Source: Copromyces sp. CBS 386.78
Lineage: Eukaryota; Ascomycota; Sordariomycetes; Sordariales; Sordariaceae
DNA length: 64,000 nt
Reading direction: 5' to 3'
Assembly (NCBI GenBank): GCA_030685235.1
Contig: MU839197.1
Span: 62,001 to 126,000, forward strand
Shown one piece after another: positions 46,789 through 58,062 of this stretch (the stretch's first letter is position 1; each line of letters starts with the position of its first letter). The position numbers and the translations under genes were made by a program. A model generated the notes under the pieces. That model made no database searches, had not been told where the DNA came from, and saw only the letters and a program-made list of their open reading frames with translations.

Positions 46789-47698
46789 ATGAGCGGTCGC
46801 GACAGCAAGCACCGCAGTCTTTTTGACTCGAAGTCAATTCTCAACCCCAGTTCCACCACAAGCGCAGATGCGCGGCCTGAGCAGCCTTTAGTCGACACCA
46901 AAAGCATTGCATCTTCCGAGTCTTTTCCGCCCGGTGGACACAGTGAAGGGTGTGGGCTTCGATTTTCTAGCCGAAGAGAAACAAGAGAAGGGCTTCCCAT
47001 GGAGGTATAAGGGGAACATTAACAACCCCAAGAACTTCTCGCGCGGTGTTTCTAACCAACCTCCCTACCGGCACCACCGAAAGATTCTTCTTAACGCGAT
47101 CAGCATCCATGCGCCAATCGGACGCGTCTACGCTACCTCAGTCGCGCATGCACAAGATTCTAACTACCCCGCGGTCTACGCCAAAGTCGTCATGTTCGAT
47201 CGCCAGAGCGCTGTTGTCTTATACGACTTCGTCCTTACGCACCGTCTGATGATCGCTAGCTGCACTATCAATATCGCCTAGAATAAGAATCGTTCCCCTG
47301 TTCAAAGCAAACTGCCTAAGACTGCTTCTCAGGCCCTGGAGATCCTCAGTCCCGTAGTTCTAGAGGTTATCGACTTCCACAGACTCTCTCAATTCCTCAA
47401 AGCAAACATTCTGTTCCAGACACAGGATGTTACGGTTGTTCGCGAAGACGCTAAAGAACATCTTATTCGTTGGACTTTTTGCAGCTCCAGGGCCCAGGTC
47501 GAGGCTGCTCGCCAGGCGCTCCTCAAAAAGTGGCCCAGTTTGCACATTCGTTAGGGAATCGACCCTATATCGGTTGCGGTCAATCTGGTGCCTATTCTCC
47601 CCAGCAATGTAAGTCTACCTCCCCGTCCGGAGCCAGCGCAGCCAGTTGGTGACTTGATCACCTTCTCAGATGATGAAGAGGAGGAAGAATCCCGCTGA
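46789..47698 (+). pseudogene. decayed protein-coding gene, family not recognised
   Basis: An opening frame from ATG 46789 (SGRDSKHRSLFDSKS) fuses by a frameshift near 46930-46950 to a second frame (GVGFDFLAEEKQEKGFPWRY...) that runs to TGA 47696-47698 across two in-frame TAG codons (47279-47281 and 47552-47554). Between and after the stops the translation stays protein-like (EDAKEHLIRWTFCSSRAQVE, then DLITFSDDEEEEESR), so I read it as one former gene. Both stops are compatible with CAG-to-TAG, the RIP-type change. Alternative: a live gene with unusual introns, but no splice signals remove these defects. Function unknown. Confidence 0.6.
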
Positions 47699-48152
47699 CA
47701 ATTATACCACTGGTAATCAAATCACGTTTTCCGACGCGGAGTCGAACGTTGGATCGCACATGTATGGTGTCTGAGGAGGATAGCATATGCTAACAGCTGG
47801 TTAAATCCTGGGCTGGATCACGATATGGTTTGAACCTTTACGCATTAGCAGAGCCAGAGTTTAGGAGTTTGGGAAACAACGAGGTGGCAGCCGGAAAGCA
47901 GCTTGTCACTCCACAACACCCATTTGTCGGTTTCAGTTAGTACCAGCGTCGAATTGAGAATAGTCAACGGAAATTGAATTAGCGAAACCCTTGGCCGATT
48001 GAGAATGAGCGTGACTGCTGTATTCAATCAACTATAACCGCCGAGTGTCATCGACGACCTTGACGAAGACATACCGTATCGTGAATTTCGGTGGGAATCC
48101 AGTGCTTGCTTGTGTTGATAAGACGCACAACAAGCACCAAAAGTCATCCAAA
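47699..48152. other. intergenic, no gene
   Basis: This lies between the decayed gene and tRNA-Thr. No frame with a domain and no RNA gene were recognised. Confidence 0.5.
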
Positions 48153-48224
48153 GCCCGCATGGCTCAGTGGTAGAGCGCATCACTAGTAATGATGAGGTCG
48201 TCAGTTCGATTCTGGCTGTGGGCA
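48153..48224 (+). tRNA. tRNA-Thr (AGT)
   Basis: 72 nt, intronless. Acceptor GCCCGCA pairs with TGTGGGC (one G-U), followed by discriminator A. The A box is TGGCTCAGTGG. The anticodon stem CATCA with TGATG encloses CT-AGT-AA, so the anticodon is AGT, read as IGU after deamination for ACU/ACC threonine codons. The T arm contains GTTCGATTC. T-rich sequence starts about 20 bases downstream and can terminate Pol III. Confidence 0.93.
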
Positions 48225-48730
48225 AGAGCTCAATTAGAATATCTCTTTTTGCATTTTTCTGCATCTTCTTCTTTTGCGTATTCGATACTGTGATTGCCTT
48301 TTTGTCTTTTGTTTTCTATTTTCATTTATTTTTCATTTCTATTGTTTTCTTTAATGCCGATGAATGCACTTTTCACGGCTTGTAAGTCTTGTTTAAAATG
48401 AGATACGATGAAACCGTAAAGGGTTCGTGGAGCAATGCGTTTAGCTTTGCAGCGCAAAGAAAAAAGAAAGTTTGACAAAATAAGAAATCACCAAGGGAAA
48501 AAAGAAGTTAACTTGACAAACTTGTTGGCTATGACTAATGTACAAAATTTCCAAACTTCCGCAGGTACATACATGAACATGCTTCCTTCCGCTGTAATGC
48601 ATCCTCATCATCCATCATATGTAAACCCTACTATGCACGTCATCCCGATCATAAGCAGAAACACATCCCACTGCAACTACCCATCACTCCCATTCTGTGT
48701 TTCTCTCCTGCCACCGCTACCAGTCACCGC
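48225..48730. other. intergenic, T-rich then 3' flank of the P450
   Basis: T-rich sequence follows the tRNA. The rest is the 3' flank of the minus-strand P450 gene. No gene is supported. Confidence 0.5.
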
Positions 48731-50327
48731 TTACTTCCTCAACTTCAATGCAACCTCCAGTCCAAGGGGCTTCCTCAAGAAGCCCTCCCTAGTATCCAAA
48801 TGATCCTGCAACAGCTTAACATCATACCTCCTCGCCCAGGTAGCCACAATAAGCTTCATCTCCATCTCGGCGACATTCCTGCCAACGCAAGCACGGGGAC
48901 CATGGCTGAAGGGGACGAAGGCGTTCTTTTGGCGGGTGGTCAACTTCTCCCACCTCTCCGGCTTGAACTCATCGGCATCGGGGCCCCAGATCTCCTTGCT
49001 GTGATGGATGCTGTAGGTAGGAACGGAAAGAACAGTGCCGGGAGGGAAGTAGTGACCTTGGATGTGCACGCCCTGGGGCGCGTCGTAGGGAATCTGGCGA
49101 GGGAGACCAATGGCGGCGGTGGAGTGGTAGCGGAGGGCTTCGTTGATGACGGCTTGCAGGTAAGGGAGGTCCTTGACCATGTCGAAGGTGGGCACGTCGA
49201 CTTCGGCGGGGATGTTGGCGTCGAGCTCGGCCTGGAGCTTCTGCATGACGCCGGGGGTGCGGACAGCGTGGAAGAGGAGGGCGCAGGACGAGTTGGAGGT
49301 GGTGTCGGAGCCAGCGATGAGCTGGGTCAGAGCCTCGGCGGTGAGTTCTTCGCGGCCGAGTGGCTGGCCCTTCTCGTCGCGGCCTTCCATCAGGCGCTGG
49401 AGGAGATCCTTGCGGGTTTCGGGGGGAGGGTTGTCGAGGCGGGACTTGACGCAGGCGATGGCCATACCGGCCAGGTTCTCGACGGCGGTGAGACCCTTGC
49501 TGAAGAAGGGGTCGGGGAAGTACTTCGCGAAGGGCTTCAAGGCGGGGTGAGTGCCGATGGTGGCGGAGACCTCACCGCGGCGGTTGAGGATCTCGATGGC
49601 GGACGCGTAGATGGGAGGGGAATCGGGGGAGGCGCGGATCTCGGCCATGTCGGCGCCGGAGGAGAGCATGCCGAAGGGCTGGCCGAAGGCGAGATCACCG
49701 ATGACGTCGAAAGCGAGGTAGTTGAACCACTCCAGGCAGTCCAGACGAGCGGTCTTGTCGGCATTCTTGGAGTTCTTGATCATGTTGTCCCACTGCTTGA
49801 CGAAGAGTTCAAGGTTGGAGTGCATGTAGGGCTCGAACTGCAGAACGGACTTGGCAGAGAAAGTGTGGGAAACGATCTTGCGCTTGCGGCTGTGCTCAGC
49901 ACGATCACGGCTGTTGAAGAGACCACGGCGAATGCTGACGAAGGCATCGTAGAAGTCACTGCGGGCTGTTAGTATGAAGTGATATGGTGCCGATAGGATT
50001 GAGGAGGGAAACTTACGACTTGAGGAAACCGTTTCCGTGGCCGTAGATGGTAGGGATGGCAGCGTCATCCAAGATACTGACGTGGTTGGGTTGGATACGG
50101 ACAACGGGACCCAGCTTCTTGTGAAGCTCGTCCACCCTTTCGTATCTGTTACCTCTGCGGGCTACCGACAGCAGCCAGAGATCCGTGAACTGGGCTGGGA
50201 AGGTAGATGGGATATTGCGCAGGGCGCTATATGTGACAAAGTAGGGGACAAGATAGTATAAAACAACGCCCACCAACAAGGCGACGGGCGCCCATGGGGA
50301 CGCGATAAGGGTGTCGACAATGGCCAT
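48731..50327 (-). CDS. bphA: cytochrome P450, benzoate 4-monooxygenase type (CYP53)
   Basis: Two exons, 50017-50327 and 48731-49958, with a 58-nt intron (GTAAGT donor, GCAG acceptor) give 512 residues. The N terminus has one hydrophobic anchor (PVALLVGVVLYYLVPYFV) for the ER membrane. P450 landmarks are in order: I-helix AGSDTT (about 319-324), ExxR as EALR (377-380), PERW, and the haem loop FSHGPRACVG with the thiolate cysteine near residue 461. The whole sequence resembles fungal CYP53, which para-hydroxylates benzoate to 4-hydroxybenzoate and feeds aromatic degradation through the protocatechuate route. It needs a cytochrome P450 reductase encoded elsewhere. The symbol follows the Aspergillus niger enzyme; subfamily assignment is by recognition, not by alignment. 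Confidence 0.9.
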
Positions 50328-52260
50328 CTTCAGAATCTCGATGACTGATCAGTATGGTGCTGGACGAGTCAAGGAGAGCAGGTCGAGGGAGTGAGATAGA
50401 AAGTTGAGAGGAACTGGACTGAAGTTGACATGTCTATAAATACAGAACCAGGCATGTGCACTTGAGGCTGCGATGCCAACAGGGATATGACGCTAGCCCT
50501 CCCGGGTTGGGCCTAGGACGATCAGTTACTGTGCGAATTGGGGATCTGATGCGTCTCATCCAGTTTCACGTCGCATTGTCCTGCTCTGCTTCACGTTCGT
50601 CTGTGTGATTGTCTCTCTGTTGGGTTGTGAACCCCGCGTTGACTCGCGCCTAACTTGCCGGGGGTGTGGGGCTCGGGGCAACCGCCCGCTCTCCACGCCC
50701 GGTGATGGCTGTAAGTGCTTAGTGATAGATGGAGGTGGAACCGGGCCATGGAAATCTTTTCGCGGGGTACAGAGCCAAGCACGGATACTGAATGTTGGCG
50801 TTTTCCTGTTACCAAGGTAGCAAGCGGATACCGAATGTTGGCGTTTTCCTGTTACTAGCAAAACACGCCTCTCCATGAGGAGCGAATCCCGTTTGTCGGA
50901 AGGATGAAGGTGGCAAATCGACTTCGTAATGGCAAATGGAGGTAAGCTCAGTCGGCCCTTTCGGTTGCATCCCTTCCCCATCAATGACGCTACCGACAAT
51001 GCTCCCCGGTTGATCAACCGCCAGCGGCCATGGCCCGGTGTTTGATACCGTTCGCTAACCCCACCCGATTTCTTTTAGCTTTCACTGGCTAGGCTGGCGG
51101 TTTTTTTGGGGTAACGGGGCTCTTGCAGGGGCGCAATTGGGCGTCAGGGTCGTCCAAGCACTCGGCCAAGCCGGCCGAGCACCACGGCACGCCGCCCGAG
51201 AGGCCCCAGTCCCCCCACGAGCCGACGATGTGGTGCGGAGACTGCCGTACCCCATCGACCCCAATTTCCGAACCGGCAGTGGAGAGCGGCAAGAAATTCA
51301 TTTGTGGGGGAGCGAAAAGTCGGTGGGATCGCCTGGGATGATCAGTGTTCTCGATGCTGGCTCTGACTTGACAGCCTCCGTAAAGCGTTTCGGCCTCCTC
51401 GCGATTCCGAGCCACATCGTTTGTCGCGAGAGAGGAAATGCCATGTAGTATGGAGCGGTGGCCGGGGTTTGCCTCCATTTTCACTTGTCTCGGATGTGTT
51501 GGACGGATGTTGCAAAACTGGGGGCGGCAGCCATATATGTCGTGGTACGTGATACGGTGTGCACTACACCGCAGCGAATGCTCGAGAATATTGGACGGAC
51601 TGTCACATCCAGCGCCTACCTCCCAGTTTTCTTTCCTGTACGACGCGCGATCTCTCGGCAGGATCGTCATCGCCCGAGGAGATGCATGTGCCACGAGACA
51701 CAAAAAAAACATATTTTGCCCCACAAGGAAACAGCCGTTCAGGTGTCCCGAGATGGGTGCTCCCGGCATGAGCGGCCGTTGTCCACCATTGCAACCCCAA
51801 CTTACCAATGGGTTGGGTCTAAAACGAAATCTCAAGAAGTGCAGTGATATCAGACTCGAGTAATACATGACAGAGAACCGGCCCGGCTGGCCTCACGAAA
51901 ACAGCTTCGGTGCCATGCACAGAGACAATATAGGAAAACGACAGCGATCCCAATGCAGCACACAGAAATGGTATACGAAACAATCCAAGGAGCGTTAACT
52001 TGACTACCCCAGACCCAGCATAAGTATGTCATTGCCTCTGTACAGTAGGACACAACTCTCAATTACATGGTAACATCATCTCCCTGCCCCATAACGCCAG
52101 CGCCATGCATGCCTGGGAGAAACACAAAATCGCCTTGGGCGATTACAATTACAGTGTATGTACTAAACAGACCACCAACCAAGCCTTGTGTACAATCGCG
52201 GGCCGTTGGGTTGTGTCGTCAATTTTCGGCCCACGGAACAGTGGTCATGTCTCGGACCCT
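50328..52260. other. long intergenic stretch, no supported gene
   Basis: Upstream region of the P450 and downstream region of the Laa2-like gene. Frames up to 259 codons (51089-51868 minus) overlap frames on the other strand, have no domains and an even composition, so I leave them out. A 31-bp direct repeat lies at 50782-50855. Confidence 0.5.
50782..50855. repeat. 31-bp direct repeat, 43-bp period
   Basis: The motif starting CGGATA(C)TGAATGTTGG and ending CCTGTTAC occurs at 50782-50812 and 50825-50855 with one T/C difference. It lies about 460 bp upstream of the P450 start codon. Confidence 0.85.
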
Positions 52261-54867
52261 TCAACGCAACATATAAGAGAGGTCTGGTAGACCGCCAAGA
52301 ATCGAGCTGACAGTAACTTCATCCTCTGCCAGCTGACCCTGTTTTTGATTGCCAAATGCCTGTATCGGTGCCATTTGACGGGCGATGGGTGACGATACTG
52401 CTGATGAAGCTGTTCCTTTCGCAGCAATGGGACTGTTGTTTTGCGTCATGGAAGAGTAGGGCGCAATGACAGACGAGGCGGAGGAGATGGGAGTAGCCAC
52501 TCGTGATAAGTCGAAGGAATGAGTCGAAGAGCCAGGAACCGTGGGGGTGAAAGATGCGGCGATCATGGAGGATGGGCGACTTGGCGTTGCTGAGGACTTT
52601 GTGGGACTGGTTTGTTGCCGGGAAGGAGTCTCGAAAAAGGAAAGGTCTGCTGATGCCCAAGGATCCGCTGCCGAAGAGGGAACAGGGACGGTAGCATTAG
52701 TTCCTGCGTTAGGGGTGGGCGTGACTGAGACCGGGGCCGGGTCCGACTGGAACATGGATTCGGTCGTCGTTAATCCTGGGGTAGGGCCAAGAGTTGGAGT
52801 CGAGGTTGACACCGATGCGTTGAAATCCGGGAAGCCGCCCACGGTGGATTTTTCCACGGACGGTGAGGATACCATCTCCCCCCAGTCATCATCGTTATCC
52901 TCGACGGCTGCCGTTGCGCTGATGGAAGACATTCCTAGGTCCATTGGAGTCACTTTGAAAGGAGCTGGAGCTGGTTGAGATGGTGTCAAGGGTAGGGGCG
53001 CGGTCATGGGGGGTTGTCCCGCTGGAGCTGGGGAGTCGCTACTCCAGCCGAATGTGGCAACTGATGGTAGCTCAAGACTCGCTGGTCGATGTGGCTGATG
53101 TTTGAGAGAGTTAACCGTAGTGTTGCCCAAGGGCGAAATACCCACATGGCCAAATGCACTTGGTGGCTGGAGCGGTTGGACGGAGGAAGGCCGAGTAGGC
53201 GGAGCTCTCTTTCCAAAAATCGCATCAAGTGTGACTGGCTCCGCGGAAGAATCCCATCCAAACATGTTCTTTTGCGTCTTGGATATGCCTCCACCCAGGG
53301 AAACACGGCCTGCGATCGAGTCTTCCTCCATCCATCGGCGGACAGTCTGAAGCGTCTCCTGGCACACGGTTGATGTCGGCCATGCCACCCTTCTGTAGTT
53401 TTCGTCGTCTCCCGCGTTGTGTTTGCGCGATGATCCGAAACGAGATATGCGGTACCAGGCCTTGCGCTCTGAGATGCTGTTAAAGCTATCGGTAATGATG
53501 TGGTCCGAGACGTCGGCGTAAGGGAACAGCGGCTTGGTGTTGGTGGATGTGTCAAACAGCTTGTCTACATTTGACAAGTCGATATCGAAATCCAGAGCGC
53601 CGAATTTGGTCACCAGTTCGCCCATATTGCCGAGATGACTGCTCATCAACTTCGCGGGGGGCGTCGCGTGGGGAGATCCGTGCCGCCGAGGAGATTTCTG
53701 AACCTCTTCTGGCGTTGATGGTCGTTCCGGGGTTTGTGACTTTGGTGGTTCCTTGACCTCGGCATCTTCGAAATCCCCAAAATCAGATGCCTCCTCCGAT
53801 ATGTCGTGATGTTGGGGGCTCAGTGAGCTTTTACTTTGTGCGCGTCGTATTACCGGAGACTCCTGGCCCCTGGCTTTTGCTATACTATCAAACTTTTCCA
53901 CCAGTTCCTGCACAATACCGGAAGGTTTTCGTTTGAGGCGTGGCCTTGGGCGGGAGTCATCGTCGATGGAAGTGATGGGCGAATCTTGCTGTTCGTCTCC
54001 ATGATCGGTGTCGTCGCCAGAAAGGGAGGCTGGACGGGTCGGTTGACTGTTGGCAGTCGATTCCACGCTGACTCGTATTGGTTCGCTCTGAAAATCTCCC
54101 GCCTCTTTCTCTGCCCTTGCCCCAGTCGGCTTATTCTTTTCTCCTTCTGTTGCCTGCTCCTTGGGTGCGGCCTTCTCTTCTTCCGCCCAATCAGGGTTTA
54201 GTTCAGGCAGTTTCCCTTGGTCGAAGTCGTCTTCTTCTTCGGTAATAGACTGAGGTAGATTGATCACCAGGCGGGGAGTGATGCTGCCATCGTTGTGGTG
54301 TGTATGGGAGTATTCGGTGTCCCACGGATCAGGAGACGGTTGTCGAAGTGCGGGCGCGATGGGCGAATTCGAAGATGCGATATTGTCTGGCAAGGCGATC
54401 GGGTTTGATTTGGCGAATTCTTCGTCTCTGATGGAGGCAGCGATACTAGGGCTGCGCGACCTGAAGCCGTTATCCCGTGACGGCGCGATCAAACTCGGAC
54501 TCCGAGACCTCCAGCTATTTTCTCTCGACGGTGCGGCCAGGCTGGGACTGCGAGATCTGAAGCCATTGTCCCGGGACGGTGTCGCGAGACTTGGACTCCG
54601 AGACCGCCATCCGCCCGTCCACCCCGACTGAGCAGTCGTTGATGTCTGTATTCCCAACCCATCTGGGGCGGCCCAGTCTCCAAACCCATCTCCATTATCG
54701 TCTGCCCATGGCGAAGGAGCCGTGATAGCTGGTAATCGGGGTGAGTTGCTGGCGGAGAGCAGGGCTCGCTTGGGAGGCTCGAGGTCGGATTTCTTTCTCG
54801 TCAAGCTATGCCCGTGGTCTGCTGGTACATCTGCTGTAGCCCATGGCGAGCCCCATGGATCGTCCAT
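52261..54867 (-). CDS. Laa2-like clathrin/AP-1 accessory protein (DUF5102-type)
   Basis: A single 868-residue frame from ATG 54865-54867. It is mostly low-complexity Ser/Pro/Asp/Glu, with a conserved core (LFPYADVSDHI, then RKAWYRISRFGS, DDENYRRVAW, RRWMEEDSIAGR) and a C-terminal GLPDLSYML motif that I associate with the fungal family containing yeast Laa2 (YBL010C). Short Asp-aromatic-Gly motifs (DDPWG at 2-6, GFGDW at 61-65, DFGDFED, DDDWGEM) resemble gamma-ear ligands of AP-1/GGA adaptors and fit a role in clathrin-coated vesicle traffic at the trans-Golgi. Residues 86-149 are four 16-residue units of the form RSRSPSLxAPSRDN (DNA 54421-54612). The family call rests on motif memory and should be treated as moderate. 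Confidence 0.7.
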   Translation of the reverse strand: MDDPWGSPWATADVPADHGHSLTRKKSDLEPPKRALLSASNSPRLPAITAPSPWADDNGDGFGDWAAPDGLGIQTSTTAQSGWTGGWRSRSPSLATPSRDNGFRSRSPSLAAPSRENSWRSRSPSLIAPSRDNGFRSRSPSIAASIRDEEFAKSNPIALPDNIASSNSPIAPALRQPSPDPWDTEYSHTHHNDGSITPRLVINLPQSITEEEDDFDQGKLPELNPDWAEEEKAAPKEQATEGEKNKPTGARAEKEAGDFQSEPIRVSVESTANSQPTRPASLSGDDTDHGDEQQDSPITSIDDDSRPRPRLKRKPSGIVQELVEKFDSIAKARGQESPVIRRAQSKSSLSPQHHDISEEASDFGDFEDAEVKEPPKSQTPERPSTPEEVQKSPRRHGSPHATPPAKLMSSHLGNMGELVTKFGALDFDIDLSNVDKLFDTSTNTKPLFPYADVSDHIITDSFNSISERKAWYRISRFGSSRKHNAGDDENYRRVAWPTSTVCQETLQTVRRWMEEDSIAGRVSLGGGISKTQKNMFGWDSSAEPVTLDAIFGKRAPPTRPSSVQPLQPPSAFGHVGISPLGNTTVNSLKHQPHRPASLELPSVATFGWSSDSPAPAGQPPMTAPLPLTPSQPAPAPFKVTPMDLGMSSISATAAVEDNDDDWGEMVSSPSVEKSTVGGFPDFNASVSTSTPTLGPTPGLTTTESMFQSDPAPVSVTPTPNAGTNATVPVPSSAADPWASADLSFFETPSRQQTSPTKSSATPSRPSSMIAASFTPTVPGSSTHSFDLSRVATPISSASSVIAPYSSMTQNNSPIAAKGTASSAVSSPIARQMAPIQAFGNQKQGQLAEDEVTVSSILGGLPDLSYMLR
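54421..54612 (-). repeat. 48-bp tandem coding repeat, four units
   Basis: Four consecutive 48-bp units encode RSRSPSL-containing 16-mers in the Laa2-like protein. The units are similar at DNA level, so copy number may vary between strains. Confidence 0.85.
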
Positions 54868-55501
54868 TCTGCTGTAAATATAGGGACCTCGTGTCTGCTA
54901 TGGCGCCAACGGTCATGTTGCGCGCACCCGGCGTCGACTATGTGCAGCCAAGCATGTCGTGTATCCGATGTTTCTGATGTATACTTGGAGCTAGGCGTCG
55001 TCTGGTGTGTCCCTGCGGTCCAATTGAGCCTGGCCGTGATCGAGAACTCAAAAGGCGGGAGTGTTTGCGAACGGACAGCGAAATGGATGTTGAAGCTTCC
55101 CTGGTTCAATGCCTGTATGCCAAATGCACATGTCAGGGGGGCCAGCATCGGTCTGCTCTGCAAATGTGTCTATTTTGTAGCGGTAGCTATAGATGGCCTA
55201 TGCGCCGGGCTATCCGGTCCGTTTTCTACAGTTTATACATCTACTCAAAAACGCTTTCCCAGGATCTGGGGCCCCACTTTGCTGATAAAGCACAGGCCGA
55301 TTCGAGGCCGATCCAGGCCGCATTTCATCGCTTTCCCACTCAGCTTTCAACGGCGAAGATTCATCGAGTCTTGACAATGACATGGCCTAAATCCATACCG
55401 GTTCACAAACTTCAAAACAACAGCAGAAGTACTGACGGCTGAGGAGGACTTGACATTGGCCACGAATAACATCACGCACTTGAAAAGTCAAAACAGCCAC
55501 A
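54868..55501. other. divergent promoter region
   Basis: 634 bp separate the divergently oriented Laa2-like gene and Cfd1, so both promoters must lie here. I could not assign specific sites. The short frames in it have no domains. Confidence 0.5.
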
Positions 55502-56503
55502 ATGTCTCTCACGAAAGTCAAGCATATTGTCCTGGTATGCATCCCCGGGCATCCATGGGTTCTTCCACAGGCTGGACCCCACCATCGCCAAAAACATGTC
55601 ATTGCTAACCAAAGCACATAGGTCCTTTCAGGCAAAGGAGGTGTTGGAAAATCATCCGTCACTACTCAGCTTGCCCTTTCTCTTTCGCTTGCGGGCCATT
55701 CCGTTGGTGTCCTGGATGTTGATCTAACAGGCCCCTCGATTCCGCGAATGTTCGGTATCGAAGATGCCAAAGTGACACAAGCTCCCGGTGGTTGGTTGCC
55801 TATTACCGTCCACGAAGCTGACCCATCAGCCGGCATTGGATCCCTTCGCGTCATGAGTCTCGGCTTCCTTCTCCCCAAGCGGGGTGACGCCGTGGTCTGG
55901 CGAGGGCCAAAGAAGACCGCCATGGTTCGCCAATTTCTGACCGACGTGTTCTGGGATGAGACCGACTATCTCCTCATCGACACTCCTCCTGGTACCAGCG
56001 ACGAACATATTTCTTTGGCAGAGAACCTGCTGCAAAAGGCACGACCTGGTCAACTTGCTGGTGCCGTCGTGGTCACCACACCTCAAGCTGTGGCAACTGC
56101 GGATGTTAGGAAGGAGCTCAACTTTTGCCAAAAAACCAGCATCCGAGTTCTCGGTGTTGTGGAGAACATGTGCGGCTTTGTTTGCCCCAACTGCAGCGAG
56201 TGCACAAACATCTTCATGAGTGGTGGAGGTGAGGTCATGGCCAATGACTTTGGCGTTCGTTTCCTTGGCCGTATTCCGATCGACCCTCAGTTTCTTGTTC
56301 TCATCGAGACAGGCAAGCGACCAACATACCCAGCAGGCACCACGGTCGATGGAAAAGACGTCTCGACTCCTGCTGGAGCCAGCACAAATGAAGAGGAGGA
56401 AGTTAAGGATGGCTCGCTTCTGGTACACAAGTACAAGGACTGCTCCCTTGCACCAATCTTCAGCAAAATCACCACCGATGTGATATCCGCTGTACAGCAA
56501 TGA
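55502..56503 (+). CDS. cfd1: cytosolic Fe-S cluster assembly ATPase Cfd1 (NUBP2)
   Basis: Two exons, 55502-55534 and 55622-56503, with an 87-nt intron (GTATGC donor, ATAG acceptor) give 304 residues. The splice joins [11 protein letters not shown] to [12 protein letters not shown], completing the deviant Walker A P-loop (residues 15-22) of the Mrp/Nbp35 family. Other marks are [18 protein letters not shown] and the C-terminal cysteine pair of CPNC (Cys199 and Cys202) that binds the bridging 4Fe-4S cluster in the Cfd1-Nbp35 scaffold. The absence of an N-terminal four-cysteine motif separates it from Nbp35. The complex assembles Fe-S clusters for cytosolic and nuclear proteins. A Glu-rich insert near 267-272 is a small local feature. 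Confidence 0.95.
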
Positions 56504-58062
56504 AAGGGAACCCTTTTCAGCCAAGGACATTAACCACACGCTGGAGTCTCTTTCGAGAGCTCCCTCCAACCACCGGCTCTTCATGCTGGATCCTCTCCTG
56601 GTACCAATTCACCGAACGAACGACTTTGTTCCGCCAGGACCTCCATCATCGATGCATGCACGCGTATCCAAACTTGGGTATGCGCAACACAAGCATATGC
56701 CCGTGGTTCATACCTATGTGCAACTACGAGCCACTGCCGCGACCCAATGGGCCAAGTCCGGGTGCCGTGGGAAGGAGGGCCTGAAACCAACTCAAGTTGA
56801 ATGAGCTGGCGCTTTATCATACAACCATGCAGAAGCGAGACAACCACAAGGGGTGGTCGATATTTGTCGTCAGCAACTGAGACCTCGTTCATCAAAACCA
56901 CTGCAACATCCCTGCCGTCTCGTCTCCGGGATAAAGACAAGGCCTTCGAGTCGTCGCTAAGGGTCGGCGTCTTCACTGCACCCCTATCTCCCCGCCTTTC
57001 CCGCTTACCGGACCTTCTGCGGCGCTTTCAAATATGGATCGTGGATAACGGATCATGGCTTCACGCAGGTTGGTTGAGTCCAACCCAACGACGGCGATCA
57101 TAAACAGCTCGCTCAGATAAACATGTTAAACCCGTTAGAAGAACTTTTACATGTCGAACAATTGATCACCTCAAAGCCGAACATGATGCATTGTACCATC
57201 GTGATTGAAAGGAGTCTGTGACCTCAAATCAGCCATGTGAATTGAATTGAGCAGGATGGCGGCTATAAACGCGGCGGATTCCCAGCGGTTGGTCCCGCGA
57301 CTACATACCTACTATGGGCTTTTCCCCGCGTGCCCCTGGACCCCCCCATACGAGAAACCTTATTTCCACTTGTTCCTCTGTTCGTAGAAATCTCCAAAGA
57401 CCGAAACTCAATGAATCTGAAGAATTGCAGACAGTGATGATGAGACACTGTCAAGTCTCTTAACTGTACTTTATTGCCACATGCCCTGCATGTCTTATCT
57501 CACATTTTTTCCATCTTGAAATTAGTCAACATGAGTATTTTTGAAAGTTGCCTTTCGGGTTGAATTGTAATTAATGAGACCAGTCACAGGCCTCGGAATC
57601 AATTGTTCTCGATGTTGGCTCCACGGCCGGGGCGCCTAGAACAGTGAAACCCATGGACATGCAGCTCGCATGTTAGTTACTTTCTTCTGTACTGCATACA
57701 CTTGCCTAACAGAAGTAAGACGGCCGGCGTTCGCAACGCTGGACCCGACCTTGCAGCGCCGGGGACGAGGTCGATCTTGGGGCGCAGTGGGCTGCTCCTT
57801 CTGGAATTTGCATTTGTCCCCCGCCAAACAGGCTCGACAGGGCCGGCCGGGGCCAAACCTCCAGCAAAACCCAAATCCCACTTTTTTTTCGGCCTCCCGT
57901 CCATAAAATTTCAAAATCTCTCATCAAGCGCATTGCAACCCCTCCTTTTGAACTCTTCAATTGTTTGATTCATTTTCCATTACGACTTTGACGACGAGAC
58001 CCCCCCCTCGTGAGACCTGTGTCAGTTGCCCGTTTCTCGGACTACACATCCACCGGTACATT
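56504..58062. other. intergenic and probable spe-2 promoter
   Basis: Short frames on both strands lack domains. The stretch near 57900-58060 becomes pyrimidine-rich and probably contains the transcription start of the AdoMet decarboxylase gene. No RNA gene or repeat was recognised. Confidence 0.5.

Noticed and set aside
48800..49972. 390-codon plus-strand frame opposite the P450
   Set aside because: Antisense shadow of the P450 exon, Gly/Val/Glu-rich without domains.
51089..51868. 259-codon minus-strand frame between P450 and the Laa2-like gene
   Set aside because: It overlaps equally long frames on the plus strand, starts without clear signals, and has no domain, hydrophobic pattern or repeat supporting a protein.
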